Positions 7,206 to 11,632 of a DNA stretch of 11,632 nt are shown here, in pieces. A program made the translations under genes and the position numbers. The notes under the pieces were generated by a model. The model saw only the letters and a program-made list of their open reading frames with translations, was not told the origin of the DNA and did not search any database. The stretch is from Planctomycetota bacterium (lineage in GTDB: Bacteria > Planctomycetota > SBBH01 > JAHFOU01): the NCBI GenBank assembly GCA_023261525.1, contig JAHFOU010000041.1, positions 1 to 11,632 on the forward strand. Direction: 5' to 3'. Within the stretch, counting starts at the first letter, position 1. Each line of letters opens with the position of its first letter.

Positions 7206-8390
7206 TCAGGATGTCACCGCCCCTGTGAACGAAGCCCGGGGGGAAAGGTTCAGGGCCTCTTCATAACAGGAAAGCATGGTCCCGGCATTGATCCTCCAGT
7301 CCGCCCTCTCCCGTGCCACCGCCAGGGCCCTTTCCCCCATGGCCCGCCGGAGGGCCCGGTCCGCCAGGAGACGGCCCAGGCGCTCGGCCATGGCCTCCAG
7401 GTCCCCCGGGGGGACCAGGAAGCCGGTCACGCCCTCGACGACCCACTCGCGGTTGGCCGGGAGGTCGGTGACCACGGCCGGGAGGCCGCAGGCCATGGCC
7501 TCGAGCAGCGAGACCGAGGCGCCGTCGCTGAAGGAGAAGGAGGCGTACACGTCCCCAGCCTGCAGGAAGGACGGCATCCCGGCGTTCTCCACGGCCCCGG
7601 CGGCATGCCAGCAGGGGCCCAGCGGGGAAAGGGCCTCCTCCACCTGAGGCCTCAGGTGCCCGTCCCCCACCAGGAGGAGCCTCGCGCCGGCCGTCCGGGC
7701 CAGGACCCTGCCGAAGCCCCGGGCGAACTCCAGGACCCCATAGACCTCCCGCATCTGACGCGTCATCACCACCACGGGGGAGCCCTCCCAGCCCAGGCGG
7801 CGGCGGACCTCGGAGGCCCCCTCCAGAGGCCGGAAGCGGTCCAGGTCCACTCCCCAGGGGAAGACCCGGATGCGGTCCGGGGCGATCCCGGAAAGGGCGA
7901 GGATCTCCGCCTTCACCGTCTCGGCATCGCAGGCGACGCCATCGGCCGCCCTCAGGGCCAGACGGGCCTTGGCACGATCCCGGCGGCTGCGCTTCGGCCA
8001 GACCAGCACGTCGGACCCCCAGGGCATCAAAAACAAGGGATGGAAACCGCTCAGGGCCGCCGCCCACCCCGTGGACTGGATCCAGCCGGCGTGCAGGAGG
8101 TCGGGCCGGATGGCCTTCAGCCCTTCCGCGAAGGCCGCAAGGTAGCGGCGCTCGTCCCGGCGCCGGGCCAGGGCCGTCCGGAGCCGTCCCGCCGTCGAGG
8201 GGACCTCCGGATAAGCCTCGAAGCGGCGGTGATGCACCCGCACGGAGGGGCAGTCCCGGGCGATCCAGGCGGGCAGGGCCTGGGCCCGGTTGAAGAAGGT
8301 CAGCAGATGGACCTCGTGCCGGGCCGCGGCGGCCTTGAGCAGGCGCTGGTCATGGGGCCCCAGGTCGTCCGACGCGTAGGCGACCCTCAC
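7206..8390 (-). CDS. GT4-type (group 1) glycosyltransferase, 394 aa
   Basis: Predicted retaining GT-B glycosyltransferase transferring a sugar from a nucleotide sugar, presumably to an envelope glycan or lipid; donor and acceptor cannot be read from sequence. The N-terminal Rossmann-like half begins MRVAYASDD and contains MPWGSDVLVW at 122-131. A linker FPWGVDLDRFRP at 177-188 precedes the C-terminal donor-binding half, with VVVMTRQMREVYGV (206-219), ARLLLVGDGHLR (236-247), and SDGASVSLLEAMACGLPAVV at 288-307. The last is the EX7E region, but its first acid is Asp289 rather than Glu; the second is Glu297. It ends with VVEGVTGFLVPPGDLEAMA (317-335), typical of the family. No membrane span is seen. 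The GTG start overlaps the upstream stop (GTGA). Family confidence is high, specificity unknown. Confidence 0.92.
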   Translation of the reverse strand: MRVAYASDDLGPHDQRLLKAAAARHEVHLLTFFNRAQALPAWIARDCPSVRVHHRRFEAYPEVPSTAGRLRTALARRRDERRYLAAFAEGLKAIRPDLLHAGWIQSTGWAAALSGFHPLFLMPWGSDVLVWPKRSRRDRAKARLALRAADGVACDAETVKAEILALSGIAPDRIRVFPWGVDLDRFRPLEGASEVRRRLGWEGSPVVVMTRQMREVYGVLEFARGFGRVLARTAGARLLLVGDGHLRPQVEEALSPLGPCWHAAGAVENAGMPSFLQAGDVYASFSFSDGASVSLLEAMACGLPAVVTDLPANREWVVEGVTGFLVPPGDLEAMAERLGRLLADRALRRAMGERALAVARERADWRINAGTMLSCYEEALNLSPRASFTGAVTS

Positions 8391-8950
8391 GACCGGGGCT
8401 TAACGCTCCGCTCCGCCCGACGGGTGATGTTCCGGAGCCTCTCCTCGTCCAGGGCCCGGGCGAAGTCCGTGGGGGCGGTCACCTGGCCCTTCAGGTTGGT
8501 CTGGACGTACTCCCAGAGGGCGATGCGCACCGCCTCGGGCTTGAGCTCCTCCCGGTAGACCTTGTCCCCATGCTCCTCCTGCCAGGCATCGTGCTTCTTC
8601 TGGAGGGCCTTGACCTCCTCGGGACGAAGGGTGCGGGTGATCAGGGTGGCCCGCCAGGCGCTTTCCCGGGAGACCAGGAGGCGCTTCTCCGACGGCGTCA
8701 GCTTGCCTTCCCGCGACGGAGGCGGCAGGGTCATCAGGGCCGTGGTGGCCCTCAGGACCAGGGCGGCTCCCGGCTGGATGACCCAGGCGGCCACGAAGGT
8801 GACGCCCAGCACGCCCACGACGACCAGGAACCCCACCAGCAGGGGGGCGGTGGGAGCGGCCGGCTGCTTCCAGGAGCGGTCCATGTACTCCTGGACCTCC
8901 CGGAGGGAGGCCAGATGGAAGCGCACTTTCAGGGCTTGCCAGAGGGTCAT
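8387..8950 (-). CDS. Single-span membrane protein, unknown function (187 aa)
   Basis: I do not recognise this protein. It has a basic/amphipathic N-terminus of about 30 residues (MTLWQALKVRFHLASLREVQEYMD), a Pro/Ala linker, one strong transmembrane helix at about 36-58 (APLLVGFLVVVGVLGVTFVA), and a charged, helical C-terminal region of about 120 residues rich in Arg, Glu and Lys. There is no signal-peptidase site, so it is probably an anchored inner-membrane protein. It is the first gene of the leftward unit, reading from the divergent spacer. The ATG has GGAG 9 nt upstream, but that GGAG lies inside the best -10-like hexamer, so either the promoter or the ribosome site reading may be wrong. 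Its stop overlaps the glycosyltransferase start (GTGA), which suggests a shared function with it. Confidence 0.8.
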   Translation of the reverse strand: MTLWQALKVRFHLASLREVQEYMDRSWKQPAAPTAPLLVGFLVVVGVLGVTFVAAWVIQPGAALVLRATTALMTLPPPSREGKLTPSEKRLLVSRESAWRATLITRTLRPEEVKALQKKHDAWQEEHGDKVYREELKPEAVRIALWEYVQTNLKGQVTAPTDFARALDEERLRNITRRAERSVKPRS

Positions 8951-8956
8951 GCCCCT

Positions 8957-8984
8957 ATTCTCCCACGCCGGGACGACTTGTCAA
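8957..8984 (-). promoter_or_regulatory. Candidate promoter of the leftward unit
   Basis: TTGACA (8984-8979, a perfect -35) is followed after 16 nt by GAGAAT (8962-8957, four of six matches). The predicted transcription start falls at or next to the ATG at 8950, which would make the message leaderless. Confidence 0.45.
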
Positions 8985-8993
8985 TCATCCCGC

Positions 8994-9023
8994 TTGACCC
9001 CCCCAGGGTCCCTGGAATACCTT
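8994..9023 (+). promoter_or_regulatory. Candidate promoter of purC
   Basis: TTGACC (8994-8999) is followed after 18 nt by TACCTT (9018-9023), a weak -10. The predicted start lies at about 9030, next to the purC ATG at 9031. No Shine-Dalgarno is visible before that ATG, which fits a leaderless message but is not proof. Confidence 0.35.
9003..9015. promoter_or_regulatory. 13-bp palindrome in the purC promoter spacer
   Basis: CCAGGG-T-CCCTGG is a perfect inverted repeat lying between the -35-like and -10-like boxes of purC, the position of a typical repressor operator. No known regulator motif is recognised in it. Confidence 0.4.
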
Positions 9024-9030
9024 TCAATCC

Positions 9031-11632
<2,602 letters not shown>

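Larger units (their letters stand above)
8951..9030. promoter_or_regulatory. Divergent intergenic control region
   Basis: These 80 bp separate the leftward envelope/shikimate unit from the rightward purC-kinase unit and are the only sizeable non-coding DNA in the window. They are less GC-rich around 8979-8997 and contain TGTCAA-N9-TTGACC, an imperfect inverted repeat formed by the two outward-facing -35-like boxes. Confidence 0.65.

Overview
The window is about 11.6 kb of very GC-rich bacterial DNA (roughly 70% by eye). Genes are tightly packed and strongly biased to G/C at the third codon position, which produces long spurious open frames on the opposite strand. Gene style, a LamG-bearing pseudopilin-like protein and a Ser/Thr kinase beside a purine gene would fit Acidobacteriota (Holophagae, Geothrix-like). 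This is an inference from general impression, and deltaproteobacterial lineages are also possible.

Left of about 8950, seven genes run leftward in one nearly gapless chain. In transcription order they are: a small single-span membrane protein of unknown function, a GT4-type glycosyltransferase, a five-span membrane protein with a C-terminal soluble domain, a lipoprotein built from two tandem copies of a 109-residue-period repeat, aroA (EPSP synthase), a 1068-residue GspK/PilX-like pseudopilin with a LamG-like region, and aroC (chorismate synthase). Neighbours overlap by 4 nt (GTGA or ATGA, and possibly CTGA) or are separated by 4 nt. The first four look like a cell-envelope module and the last three combine two consecutive shikimate steps with a pilus or secretion component. 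A good sigma70-like promoter lies in the tail of the membrane-protein gene, just before the lipoprotein, so the lower half may also be transcribed on its own.

Right of about 9031, purC (SAICAR synthase) runs rightward. Its stop overlaps (GTGA) the GTG start of a transmembrane Ser/Thr protein kinase whose 3' end lies beyond the window. The 80-bp divergent spacer between the two units holds back-to-back -35-like elements and a 13-bp palindrome.

The least familiar content is the oversized pseudopilin lodged between aroA and aroC, the duplicated lipoprotein, and the uncharacterised envelope module. I see no tRNA, rRNA, CRISPR array, insertion sequence or phage gene, and no gene-free stretch longer than 80 bp.
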